Shown here in pieces: positions 51,960 to 64,000 of a stretch of DNA of 64,000 bases. This stretch comes from Oceanococcus atlanticus. Its GTDB lineage: Bacteria; Pseudomonadota; Gammaproteobacteria; Nevskiales; Oceanococcaceae. Under the pieces are notes generated by a model that saw only the letters and a program-made list of their open reading frames with translations, was not told the origin of the DNA and made no database searches. The stretch is from the NCBI RefSeq assembly GCF_002088235.1, contig NZ_AQQV01000002.1, forward strand, positions 372,001 through 436,000, given 5' to 3'. Each line of letters opens with the position of its first letter. Positions within the stretch are counted from its first letter, which is position 1. A program made the position numbers and the translations under genes.

Positions 51960-54557
51960 TCAGGCAGGCACAGGCTGTGCTGCGCTGTCACCATCCGCAT
52001 TTTTCGGGCCGCGCAGCAGGAAGGCAGCAAAGGCCGGCAGCATCAGCACCGCAGCCACGGCATTGGCCAGGAACATGATGGTCAGCAAGATGCCCATGTC
52101 GATCTGGAACTGCAGCCCGGAGAAAAACCAGGTGCAGACACTGGCCGACAATGTTGCCGCGGTGATCACCACGGCCTTACCGGTCTGATTGAGGGTGTCG
52201 CGATAGGCTTCGCGCAAGGCCATGCCTTTGTTGCGTACGTTCTCCTCAAGCACGGAATAGATGTAAATGCCGTAGTCCACACCGATGCCCGCAGCAAATG
52301 CAGCCACCGCCAGATTGGACACTTTCACGCCGATTTCCAGATACACCATCACGGCGTAAGACAGAATCGAAACCAACCACAGCGGCACCAGCACGCAGAC
52401 CAAGCCGGTGAAACTGCGGAAGGTCAGGAAAATACACAGGCCGATACCCAGGAACAGCCAGCCCAGCACGGTGGGTTCGGTTTCCCGGATGACATCGTTG
52501 GCCGCAGCCATCACGCCAACGTTACCGGTGGCCAGGGCAAATTTCACCGGCGCATTTTCAGGCTGGGCATCCATGAACTCATTGGCTGCAGCAATGATGC
52601 GGTCAATGGTTTCTGCTTTGTGGTCCTCGGAGTACACGAAGATCGGGATCGCACTGCAATCTTCGTTGAGCAGGCCCGTGGAACTGGGGAACGGCTGCAC
52701 GGTAACAACCAGTGCACCGGACTGACGCGGCAGCACATGCCATTTGGGGTTGTTCTCGTTGTAGGCGTTGTAAACCGCCCGCGAGGTCTTGGCCAGCGAC
52801 ATGGTCGACTGCACGCCGTCGACGTTTTCCATGTGCCAGGCAAAATCGTCGATGCGGCTCATCACATTGTGGTCGATACAACCGTCAGCCTCGGACTGAG
52901 CGATGATTTTGACCACATCCACACCGATGGCAAAAGCATTGGTGATGGTGCGTGAATCCTCGTTGTAACGGGAGTCCGGGCGCAGCTCCGGCACACCTTC
53001 ATGCAGTTCGCCGATCTTCAAATCCTGCGACACGTGATCGGCCCACAGATACAGGGCAACGGCGCCCACCAGCACCACACCCGCAACCGGCTTCAGGGTG
53101 ATGACGGAGAGGCTGCGCCACATCGGGTCGAGCATCTTGTCGCGACGGTGCTGATGATCGCGGAATTTCTTCGGGTCCTTGAGCGGCGCGAACGACAGCA
53201 GACATGGCAGCAGGACTTTCTTACACAGCACGATGGCAACCAGACCGAACATGGCATTGATGGCCATTTCCTGAATGATGCCGATCGGAATCAACAAGAT
53301 GGTGCCAAAACCGATGAAATTGGTGGCCAGTGCCGAAATGCCTGGAATCACCAGACGCCGATAGGTGGCACGCGACGCGGCAAAGCTGTCGAGCCCATGG
53401 TCGGCCACTTCGTTCAGCCAGAAATTGGTGATCTGGATGCCGTGCGAGGTACTGATGGCAAGCACGATAAATGGCATCAGAATCGCAAACGGGTCAAGCC
53501 CGAAGCCGAACAGATGCAACATGCCCAGTTCCCACACCACGGCCAGCACACCACAGGCCAGCGGCAAGAAGCCCACCGCCAGCGAGCCGCAGTACCAGGA
53601 CAGCAGCAGCCAGACCAGAATCAGGGTCAGACCGAAGAAGCCAAACACCTCGATCGCGCTGTCCGCAATATCTCCCACCGCCTTGGCAAAACCGATGATG
53701 GCGATGTCGATATTCGGGTTGTAATCCGGGTTTTCGACTTCGCGCACCTCGACCTGACGCTGCTTCACCGTCAACGGCTCGGCATCCGGGTCGTCGGTCT
53801 CATATTCAAAGCTGGTGAAGCGACTGAACAGCCCACGGGTGTCCAGATATTGGGTCTTGACCACGGTACCGGCCGACAACGGACCGAGGTCGTCTTTCAG
53901 GACGTACTCGAATTTGGTCGGCGAGATAAAGCGATGGCGCACCTGCTCCAGCTTGTGCGCGGTGTCCAGGTAGTCAAGGCGCTCGCCCGTGATGGGGTCG
54001 CGTTCGACCAGCTCGGACACCACCATGGCGGCACTCTGGTCGTTGGCGACCAGCCGCCCCATGACATCCGAACGGGCCACATTGGAACGCACGCGGTCGA
54101 GCATTTCCGGGGTTGGCCGGAAGTTTGACGGCACAACGTTGCCGCCCTGGAAGCCGGATTCGACGACTTCCATATAACGCACGTTCGGCGTGAACAATGA
54201 ACTGACGCGTGAGCGGTCCATGCCTTCGGTGTAGTACACCGCACGGGTGGCCTGCTCCAGCGTTTGCATGAAGTCTGCGGTGTAGATGTCTTCGCCGCTT
54301 TTCTGACTGACCGCCAGCAAGACGATATTGGCCCCGCCAAACTCGCGTTGGTATTGCTGATACACGCTCATGTAGGGGTGGCCCAGCGGCAACTGCTTTT
54401 CGAAGCCGGTGTCCATCCGCAACTTGGAAGCGTGATAACCGAAAAATGCCGTCAGCGCGGTCAACACCAGCAAGGTGATCCAACGCTTGTTGAAAATAAG
54501 TGGCTCGGTGTAGCGCACAAACAGTTGTGCCGCCTTGCTATGCGAGTCTCCGTGCAC
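51960..54557 (-). CDS. MMPL/HAE3-type RND transporter
   Basis: This 865-residue membrane protein has the two-repeat, about 12-helix RND layout: an N-terminal helix (about 27-45), a large periplasmic loop, a block of membrane helices (about 295-470) with a GFLPLACGVLAVVW and ATNFIGFGTILL core, a second helix near 490, a second loop and a final helix block. HAE3/MMPL members move lipids and other hydrophobic molecules across or out of the inner membrane. GTG start after GGAGG. It heads the DUF1329/DUF1302/YCF48 run. The transported molecule is unknown. Confidence 0.9.
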   Translation of the reverse strand: MHGDSHSKAAQLFVRYTEPLIFNKRWITLLVLTALTAFFGYHASKLRMDTGFEKQLPLGHPYMSVYQQYQREFGGANIVLLAVSQKSGEDIYTADFMQTLEQATRAVYYTEGMDRSRVSSLFTPNVRYMEVVESGFQGGNVVPSNFRPTPEMLDRVRSNVARSDVMGRLVANDQSAAMVVSELVERDPITGERLDYLDTAHKLEQVRHRFISPTKFEYVLKDDLGPLSAGTVVKTQYLDTRGLFSRFTSFEYETDDPDAEPLTVKQRQVEVREVENPDYNPNIDIAIIGFAKAVGDIADSAIEVFGFFGLTLILVWLLLSWYCGSLAVGFLPLACGVLAVVWELGMLHLFGFGLDPFAILMPFIVLAISTSHGIQITNFWLNEVADHGLDSFAASRATYRRLVIPGISALATNFIGFGTILLIPIGIIQEMAINAMFGLVAIVLCKKVLLPCLLSFAPLKDPKKFRDHQHRRDKMLDPMWRSLSVITLKPVAGVVLVGAVALYLWADHVSQDLKIGELHEGVPELRPDSRYNEDSRTITNAFAIGVDVVKIIAQSEADGCIDHNVMSRIDDFAWHMENVDGVQSTMSLAKTSRAVYNAYNENNPKWHVLPRQSGALVVTVQPFPSSTGLLNEDCSAIPIFVYSEDHKAETIDRIIAAANEFMDAQPENAPVKFALATGNVGVMAAANDVIRETEPTVLGWLFLGIGLCIFLTFRSFTGLVCVLVPLWLVSILSYAVMVYLEIGVKVSNLAVAAFAAGIGVDYGIYIYSVLEENVRNKGMALREAYRDTLNQTGKAVVITAATLSASVCTWFFSGLQFQIDMGILLTIMFLANAVAAVLMLPAFAAFLLRGPKNADGDSAAQPVPA

Positions 54558-54738
54558 CGCTTTCCTCCGCTTGCCGCCTTTCGGCGTGTCCCTGTTTCTT
54601 TATCACCCGCCTTATCGAAAACGACAGGGGGCATTCATACGGCTAGAGTAGCGGTGAAGGCGCAATCGCAACGCCTATCGAAAGTTGGGTTTTCCCCAAC
54701 CACAAAAGAAACACAATTTCTTTCGCCCTTTGCAGGCG

Positions 54739-54766
54739 AAAAACGGGGCCGGCGGGAACCGGCCCC
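54739..54766 (-). terminator. rho-independent terminator after czcA
   Basis: On the minus strand GGGGCCGG pairs with CCGGCCCC (eight bp) around a six-base loop, then GTTTTT. It begins 8 bases after the czcA stop. The remaining 180 bases to the MMPL gene (54558-54738) hold no gene and probably carry the MMPL promoter. Confidence 0.85.
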
Positions 54767-54773
54767 GCCGCTG

Positions 54774-58841
<4,068 letters not shown>

Positions 58842-58845
<4 letters not shown>

Positions 58846-60104
58846 GATGCCGCTCCCTGAATAAGGGCCTGACCCAGCACACGCTCGAGCTCGATCCAGG
58901 CTTGATGAAAGTCTTTGACGATGCGGAGCTTGCGCTGCTCCAGACGCAACAACTCACGCTGCGCACTGGTCATCTCAAGCACGCTGTAGCGCCCGTCCCG
59001 ATAGCCTTTCATCGTGGTGTCGAGCAGCGCCTGCGCCTGCGGCTGTAGCTGATCGCGCACGGCGTAGAACTCATCTCTCAGACTGTCGAGCTGGGCACCC
59101 GCCATGGCGGTCTTTGCACCCAGGTCGAGAACGCTGGCCTGGCCGGCCCAACCCGCCGCGTCCAGATCCTGACGCAAAGCCGCCTGCAGCGGTTGACTGC
59201 GTCGCGCAGCGCCCAGGGCAATACCAAAACCCGCCAGCAGCGCAGCATCACCACTGTCTCGGTCGTGACGCACACCCAGCGACCATTGCAGATCGGGGTT
59301 GGCCTGAGCCACCTCATGCTGCAAACGCGCCTCGGCCTGTGCATAACCGGCATGTGCGGCTGCCACCAACGGCGCCTGTTCGGCCTGGGCCCGCAGATCA
59401 GCAGGCGCCGGAGGATGCGGCAAGGCAGACCAATTCATTGCGGCATGGGTGGGCTGCCATTGCGTATCACCGCTGGCCATGGCCAGGGCACGACGCGCAC
59501 CATCGCGTAGCGTTTGCATCTGTACTTGCTGTTGTGAGGCATCCAGCAGGGCCAGGCGGGCCCTCTGCACATCCGCTTGTGACGCGGCGCCCAGTTGGCG
59601 CCGACGCTGGGTCGCTTGCAGCGCAGTGTCAGCCAAGGACACCGCTTTGTCAGCCAACGCTTGGCGCGCCTCATACCAGGCCCATTCAACATACTGCGAT
59701 GCGGCGTTGGCGAGTACGTCGCGACGCCTTTGGTCCAGCTCAAGCGCCAGCACCTCGGTTTGACTCAAAACCTGTGCGTGACGCAAGTCCGGCTTGCCGG
59801 GCCACTCCAGAACACCGCCCAGGCTCAGGCTCGTTTCCAGACGGGCCGCATCAGCAAATTCGCCGCCACCGGCAACATTTTCAAACTCCAGCGTCACCGT
59901 TTTGGGCGGGCTGAACCTGGCCGCCTGATGGCGCGGATCGCGACTCAGGCGCAGCGCTTCGATCTGGCGCAAGCTCGGGTGTTGGGCCTGCGTGCGCTCA
60001 AGCACGCTGGCCAGGGATACCTCTGCGGCAGACGCACTCGGCGCAACCACAGCCAGGAGCGACGGCAACAATAGTGCGCCGCCCCGAATCAGGGGAATAA
60101 ACAT
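58842..60104 (-). CDS. czcC: CzcC-like outer-membrane efflux protein (TolC family)
   Basis: This 420-residue outer-membrane duct protein has a signal peptide ending APSASAA and the two OEP repeats: ASQYVEWAWYEARQALADKAVSLAD and the later YAVRDQLQPQAQALLDTTMKGYRDGRYSVLEMTSAQRELL. The ATG follows GGGAGAG. It is the first of three coupled genes for the czc-type pump. Upstream is a small His-rich gene that appears frameshifted. Confidence 0.9.
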
Positions 60105-60162
60105 GAAACTCTCCCAAAAACAATCTGAACGGCGTCTGACGACGCCACGACGGGGGGAGAAT

Positions 60163-60514
60163 TCAGCTGATCGGAGGCCTCAAAAACGACTCGCCACGAT
60201 CAACCGGAGCCATGATTTGACGCGGCACCACGGCATAGCCGATCAACGCAGGCCAGCCCAACTCCAGCGCGGAAACCAGGGCCACACCGCAACCGCAAAT
60301 GTGCAGATGATGCTGGTGCTCTGCATCATCGCCTGTGACGTGCTCGTCAGCCGCAGCACTCACGCTGAGCAGATGATCACACCTCTTCATGGGCGCTCTG
60401 CCCTGCGGGCTCGGTGTGCACCACAAGCTCGGGAACACCCGCCCAGGCGCGACTCCAGGCCACCAGCAAAAGCAGGGCGACGGTCACGCATGGACGAGTA
60501 CGGTGGAGGTGCAT
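60163..60514 (-). pseudogene. frameshifted small periplasmic His-rich protein (CzcI-like)
   Basis: From ATG 60514 the frame reads a signal peptide-like stretch (VTVALLLLVAWSRAWAG) then stops at 60377-60379 after AGQSAHEEV. The next frame continues without a break to 60163 as CDHLLSVSAAADEHVTGDDAEHQHHLHICGCG, a metal-binding looking His/Cys region. Removing one G in GAGGTG joins the two as HEECDHLL. Small His-rich CzcI-type proteins commonly precede czcCBA and modulate metal sensing, so this is probably a broken or misread copy of one. Confidence 0.62.
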
Positions 60515-60647
60515 GGCAGAAATAGTAATGGCGCGCGGGCCCGATAACCAGCGTGTTGGAGCACCACCGCAGGCGAAGGTTCCGGCGGCACGGGCATCGC
60601 CACGCTGACGCGCGCCTGACCGTGCCGCCGAATTGACCGCCCTAGAG

Positions 60648-62390
60648 TTACTTCAGCGCAAGTTTGGAAAACATCACATCATTGATCTGCAAAGTACCGG
60701 CGGAGCTTTGCCCAAAGCGCAACTCAAGCGCCGCCAAAGCCCCCAGATCAACCCCTTCAAACAAGCTCAGCGGTGCCAGCAATCCGTTGAGCGTGGTTTT
60801 TTCAGAACCTCCAGCGTCAAACGCATCACCCGGCGGATCGAACAGCGCAGCGCCCAGATCGGCCGCATGGACGACGACTTCCTGCCCGGCGGTATCGATC
60901 AGGGCTATGAGGAAGTCCTGCCCGTCGGCATTCGCCGTATCACCATGCGACAGCCCTACACGCAAGCTCAGCAGCGTGTAATCACGCACGTCCAGCCCGT
61001 TGAGCGCCGTGCGATAGAGCGCCGGAGATGTCCAACTCAGATACAGCTGCGACGCGCTGGAAAAGGTCGGATCGGCCACTTCGCAGCCTTCACCGCTGGC
61101 GCCTCCGGCCTGACAAACACCGAAACTGGCGAACCCATCGAAGCTCACCGCGCCACCGAGTGCGTTGATGCTCAGGGCCTGTTCATCCGGCGTGGCATTA
61201 ATCAGCAAGCGGTCCACTGCGGCAGGTTGCACGCTGAGGTGATAGCGCCCGGGGCAATCCTCAAGCTCACCTGGGCAGGCGCTGGGCGGCACCTTGGATA
61301 ACCCCGTCCAGTAGGCGGCGAAATCACTTTCCTGCCCGATGAAATAACGGAAGAACGAGGCCATGAAGAACAGCCCCAGCGCGCGCTGGTCTTCCTCGCT
61401 GTCGCGCGCGTGGGTCGCGCTTGAGGTGCCGCAATGGCTGTCGCTGCTGCTGCCGTGGATGGTCCAGTCATCCGACGTCCAGACCGTGTTGAAGTAGTTG
61501 TGATTGGCCCCCATCGCCAGGATCTGAAATTTGGGCCAGGCATCCTGCGCATCGGCGTAGCGCGCATGATCGAACGCGAATGCGCCCATCAGATTCTCCA
61601 CATCACCGTCGCAGTAAGGCAGCAGGGTTGCATAGGCCACGCCCTGCACCACCTGGGTGTTGTAGTCGGTCGGCGCCAGTGCAAACACTGCCTCAAGATT
61701 GTGCGGCTGCTCACGCTGAGCATTCAGGGTGATGGCTTTGGCCACGCCCTCGCCGCCACGCGAATGCCCCATCAACCCGATGCGCGACAGATCCAGCTGG
61801 CCGATCAGGTGATCGAAGCCCTCGCCGCCGTTGGCGTTGATCTCTCTGAAGGCATCGAGGTGCTCGAGAATCAGCGTGGCGCGGGCCAGTGCGCCGGCAT
61901 CACCCGCGCTGGCGCTGCCATCGTTGTCGTTGACATCGTTGGTGTCGATGGACAGCACGGCGTAGCCGTGGCTGGCCAGATTGCGCGCCAGATAGTCATA
62001 GCCCAGATAGCTGTTGGCCGGGCTGATGATCGGGGCCAGATCGGGGCAGTTGTCATCGCCCACCGGCACCGGCAACTGGCCCAGGCCGGTTTCGCAGGTC
62101 TGGTGGCGGCCATGCTGGAAAAGAATCAGCGGAAACGGGCCCTGCGCCGCGCTCGGATAGACCAGATAACCGTGCACATCAGTTTCGTAGCTGTCGCCGG
62201 TCTGCTCATCGCTGACGCTGATCCGCCCGAAATCGTAGTCCTGGGTCTGCGGTTCATACGGCCCCAAAGGTGCCGGGTCGGCAGCCACCGCCGGCACGTC
62301 CTGTGGCGTCGGATCCGCCGTAGCGGAGGTCGAATTGTCGTTGCAGGCAGCGAGTACGGTTGTCGCCAGCAGCCAGGGCCAAGCTTTCAT
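60648..62390 (-). CDS. exported alpha/beta hydrolase lipoprotein with C-terminal beta domain
   Basis: This 580-residue protein has a signal peptide ending in the lipobox LAAC. The hydrolase core includes GYLVYPSAAQGPFPLILFQHG, a nucleophile elbow GLMGHSRGG and a candidate catalytic histidine in MGANHNYFNTVW. The last roughly 170 residues form a beta-rich domain that could bind polymer. The family resembles secreted esterases/cutinases of the PET-hydrolase-like fold, but the spacing of other residues is not diagnostic. The ATG at 62390 gives the signal peptide; 56 more codons upstream are open. Confidence 0.84.
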   Translation of the reverse strand: MKAWPWLLATTVLAACNDNSTSATADPTPQDVPAVAADPAPLGPYEPQTQDYDFGRISVSDEQTGDSYETDVHGYLVYPSAAQGPFPLILFQHGRHQTCETGLGQLPVPVGDDNCPDLAPIISPANSYLGYDYLARNLASHGYAVLSIDTNDVNDNDGSASAGDAGALARATLILEHLDAFREINANGGEGFDHLIGQLDLSRIGLMGHSRGGEGVAKAITLNAQREQPHNLEAVFALAPTDYNTQVVQGVAYATLLPYCDGDVENLMGAFAFDHARYADAQDAWPKFQILAMGANHNYFNTVWTSDDWTIHGSSSDSHCGTSSATHARDSEEDQRALGLFFMASFFRYFIGQESDFAAYWTGLSKVPPSACPGELEDCPGRYHLSVQPAAVDRLLINATPDEQALSINALGGAVSFDGFASFGVCQAGGASGEGCEVADPTFSSASQLYLSWTSPALYRTALNGLDVRDYTLLSLRVGLSHGDTANADGQDFLIALIDTAGQEVVVHAADLGAALFDPPGDAFDAGGSEKTTLNGLLAPLSLFEGVDLGALAALELRFGQSSAGTLQINDVMFSKLALK

Positions 62391-62493
62391 TGTCTGAGTT
62401 TCTCCACAGGCAGGTCGGGCCTGCGCAGTGAAGCGCCTACCCGAAAAGCTGCTGTGCCCAGCAATTGGTGTGCCAGCCTGCGCCGGCAGGCTG

Positions 62494-63132
62494 TTATTGC
62501 GGCGCCAGCCCGCGCACCAGCGCACTGAGCGTGGCGTGCTTGAGCGCCCGCGCATCACCCCAGGGATATTCAGGAATGGTGATCAGGTTGAGCGCCAGCC
62601 CCTGCACGGTGCACAACAGGATATTGAGTACATCGTCCACAGCCGCACTGCGAATGCTCCCGTGGGCCTGGGCCTGTGCAATCGCCTTGCGCAGCACATC
62701 AAGACGCGTCAGTGCTGCTGAACTGTCGACAAAGTAATGATCCTGAGCGCTCTGCAGGCGATCTTCGATCAGAAAGATGGCGCGAAAATCATCTGGATGA
62801 GCCAGCCAGAAATCCACCATGCCCTCGCACAGGGCCAGCACACGCTGCGGCGCGGGGGCTTGCTCGGCAATCCTCTCGAGCTGTTCGGCCAGGGTATTGA
62901 AGACCTCCTCCCAGATCACCCGCAGCACCTCGCGCTTGCTCGCAAACACGGTGTAAAGCGCGGCGGGCGAACACTCCGCCAGGCGCGCGATGTTGCGCAT
63001 GGATACACCATCATAGCCGTCTCGGGCGAACAGGCTGCGCGCCGCATCGAGGATGCGCCGCCGGCTGTTTTCGAGCTGGCTGTGACTGCGCCGCGGGCGC
63101 CCGCGCGGTGCTTTGCTGCTTGTGTTCGTCAT
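62494..63132 (-). CDS. TetR-family transcriptional repressor
   Basis: This 212-residue regulator has the TetR HTH (RRRILDAARSLFARDGYDGVSMRNIARLAECSPAALYTVFASKREVL) and a helical ligand domain with FRAIFLIEDRLQSAQDHYF. A perfect palindrome TGAACGCGTTCA lies 17 bases upstream and in the promoter of the divergent amine oxidase gene, so it probably represses both. Confidence 0.93.
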   Translation of the reverse strand: MTNTSSKAPRGRPRRSHSQLENSRRRILDAARSLFARDGYDGVSMRNIARLAECSPAALYTVFASKREVLRVIWEEVFNTLAEQLERIAEQAPAPQRVLALCEGMVDFWLAHPDDFRAIFLIEDRLQSAQDHYFVDSSAALTRLDVLRKAIAQAQAHGSIRSAAVDDVLNILLCTVQGLALNLITIPEYPWGDARALKHATLSALVRGLAPQ

Positions 63133-63148
63133 CTGGTTTGATATTTAA

Positions 63149-63160
63149 TGAACGCGTTCA
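63149..63160. promoter_or_regulatory. palindromic TetR operator
   Basis: TGAACGCGTTCA is a perfect 12-bp palindrome between the divergent tetR and amine oxidase genes, inside an AT-rich tract (TTTAATGAACGCGTTCACTAA) likely to hold both -10 elements. Confidence 0.75.
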
Positions 63161-63194
63161 CTAATATTAAACCACATCCTCAAGAGCAGCCACG

Positions 63195-64000
63195 ATGAGC
63201 ACCCCTACCACTGATTGCGACGTCCTCGTTGTCGGCGCTGGCCTGGCCGGCCTCAAAGCCGCCCGTGAACTCACCGCTGCCGGCAAACGGGTGCGGGTGC
63301 TGGAGGCGCGCGACCGGGTTGGCGGGCGTTCCAAGCCCGGCGAAATCTGTGGACACACCATTGATCTGGGCGGGCAATGGGTCGGGCCTGACCAGAAACG
63401 CCTGCTCGCCGAAGCTGCGGCACTGGGCGTGAACACCTGTCCGCAATATGTCGAAGGCGACAGCCTGCTGCATTTCGACGGCAAACGACGTCGCTACGCC
63501 TCCGACATTCCGCCGTTGTCACCTCTGGCCCTGCTCGAAATCGCGCTGCTGGAACGGCGCTGGCGGCGCGAAGCCGGCTCCTTGCCGGTCGGGGCCGCTT
63601 GGTCAGCCCCCCAGGCAGCGCAATGGGATAGCGAGTCAGTCGCCAGCTGGATGCGCAAGCATGTGCGCACGCGTGATGCACGCCAGTTCCTCAGGGTGGT
63701 GACCCGCGCATTGCTGTGTGCCGAACCCGAGCAGGTGTCCTACTTGTGCATGCTTGAATACATGCGCCAGGGCAAAGACCTGCGCACGTTGCTGGATGTC
63801 ACTGGCGGCGCCCAGCAGGACAAATTCGTCGGCGGCGCGTGGCAAATCCCCAAGCGCATGGCCGACCAGCTGGGCCAGTGCATCACCCTGAACAGCCCGG
63901 TGCTGGGGATCGACCAACACGCCGATGCGGTCACGGTGCACACCGCGCAGGCCGATTACCGCGCCACGCAAGTCATCATCGCGACACCACCGGCGCTAGC
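63195..64000 (+). CDS. flavin-containing amine oxidoreductase (partial)
   Basis: The visible 268 residues start with the FAD dinucleotide-binding motif VLVVGAGLAGLKAARELTAAG, then RVLEARDRVGGRSK (the GG doublet motif) and LGGQWVGPDQKRLLAEA, as in monoamine oxidase-like FAD enzymes. It oxidises amines or related donors to imines with release of H2O2, or acts as a desaturase; the substrate cannot be set here. The 3' part lies outside the window. It is divergent from tetR over a perfect operator. Confidence 0.9.
   Translation, partial: MSTPTTDCDVLVVGAGLAGLKAARELTAAGKRVRVLEARDRVGGRSKPGEICGHTIDLGGQWVGPDQKRLLAEAAALGVNTCPQYVEGDSLLHFDGKRRRYASDIPPLSPLALLEIALLERRWRREAGSLPVGAAWSAPQAAQWDSESVASWMRKHVRTRDARQFLRVVTRALLCAEPEQVSYLCMLEYMRQGKDLRTLLDVTGGAQQDKFVGGAWQIPKRMADQLGQCITLNSPVLGIDQHADAVTVHTAQADYRATQVIIATPPAL

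Overview
The window reads as chromosomal DNA of a GC-rich gammaproteobacterium. The evidence is Anr/FNR-type oxygen control of cbb3 oxidase, a pair of DUF1302/DUF1329 envelope modules, an HME-RND metal pump and many translationally coupled (ATGA) gene pairs. The mix resembles hydrocarbon- or steroid-degrading lineages such as the Nevskiales, but that placement is an inference from gene content only. I found no rRNA, tRNA, IS element, CRISPR array or replication origin.

Layout. 1-4.2 kb: ccoNOQP (cbb3 oxidase, ccoP cut by the window edge) divergent from hemN, with a perfect FNR box between them. 4.3-6.3 kb: an NAD-dependent epimerase-like protein and a secreted/lipoprotein. 6.5-13.05 kb: a lower-GC integron-type cassette array with three well-formed attC sites (about 98 bp each), decayed attC remnants and an orphan core site, but no integrase in the window. 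It carries small membrane proteins, an ImmA/IrrE-type metallopeptidase pair, a NYN-domain protein, a methyltransferase, a GST, YnfA, a GNAT and a SnoaL-like protein. 13.1-14.9 kb: an alpha/beta-fold protein and a GDPD lipoprotein.

15-24.8 kb: an oxygen-response block. It has a persulfide-dioxygenase-like MBL protein coupled to an FNR/Anr regulator, a FixL-type sensor kinase keeping the haem-PAS signature residues, FixJ, a PAS/degenerate-GGDEF protein and a tandem universal stress protein divergent from a K+ channel across a second perfect FNR box. A GntR regulator/fatty-acid-hydroxylase pair and a trimeric autotransporter follow. 24.9-34.9 kb: PhoD-type phosphatase, CocE/NonD hydrolase, SDR, a DUF1302/DUF1329 pair, an AraC regulator and a CMD-family protein.

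35.1-42.0 kb: a compact cluster of TolC, a PqqD-like/pseudo-M50/HlyD fusion, a beta-propeller protein, a sulfotransferase-like protein and a convergent hexapeptide acyltransferase. It is the best candidate here for an undescribed export or modification system. 42.1-54.6 kb: an acyl-CoA ligase whose reading frame runs through its own terminator, a MalT-like LuxR regulator, a YCF48 protein, a second DUF1302/DUF1329 pair and an MMPL (HAE3) RND transporter. 54.8-60.5 kb: czcCBA with a frameshifted small His-rich periplasmic gene upstream. 60.6-64 kb: a secreted alpha/beta hydrolase, and a TetR regulator divergent from a flavin amine oxidase (cut by the window end) over a perfect palindrome.

How it works together: FixLJ and FNR form an oxygen-sensing cascade whose visible FNR targets are cbb3 oxidase/HemN and the stress-protein/K+-channel pair. 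The two DUF1302/DUF1329 modules sit with hydrolases, a CoA ligase and dedicated regulators, which suggests transport and processing of hydrophobic substrates across the envelope. No gene-free stretch exceeds 300 bases, apart from the dubious 3' extension of the CoA ligase gene.
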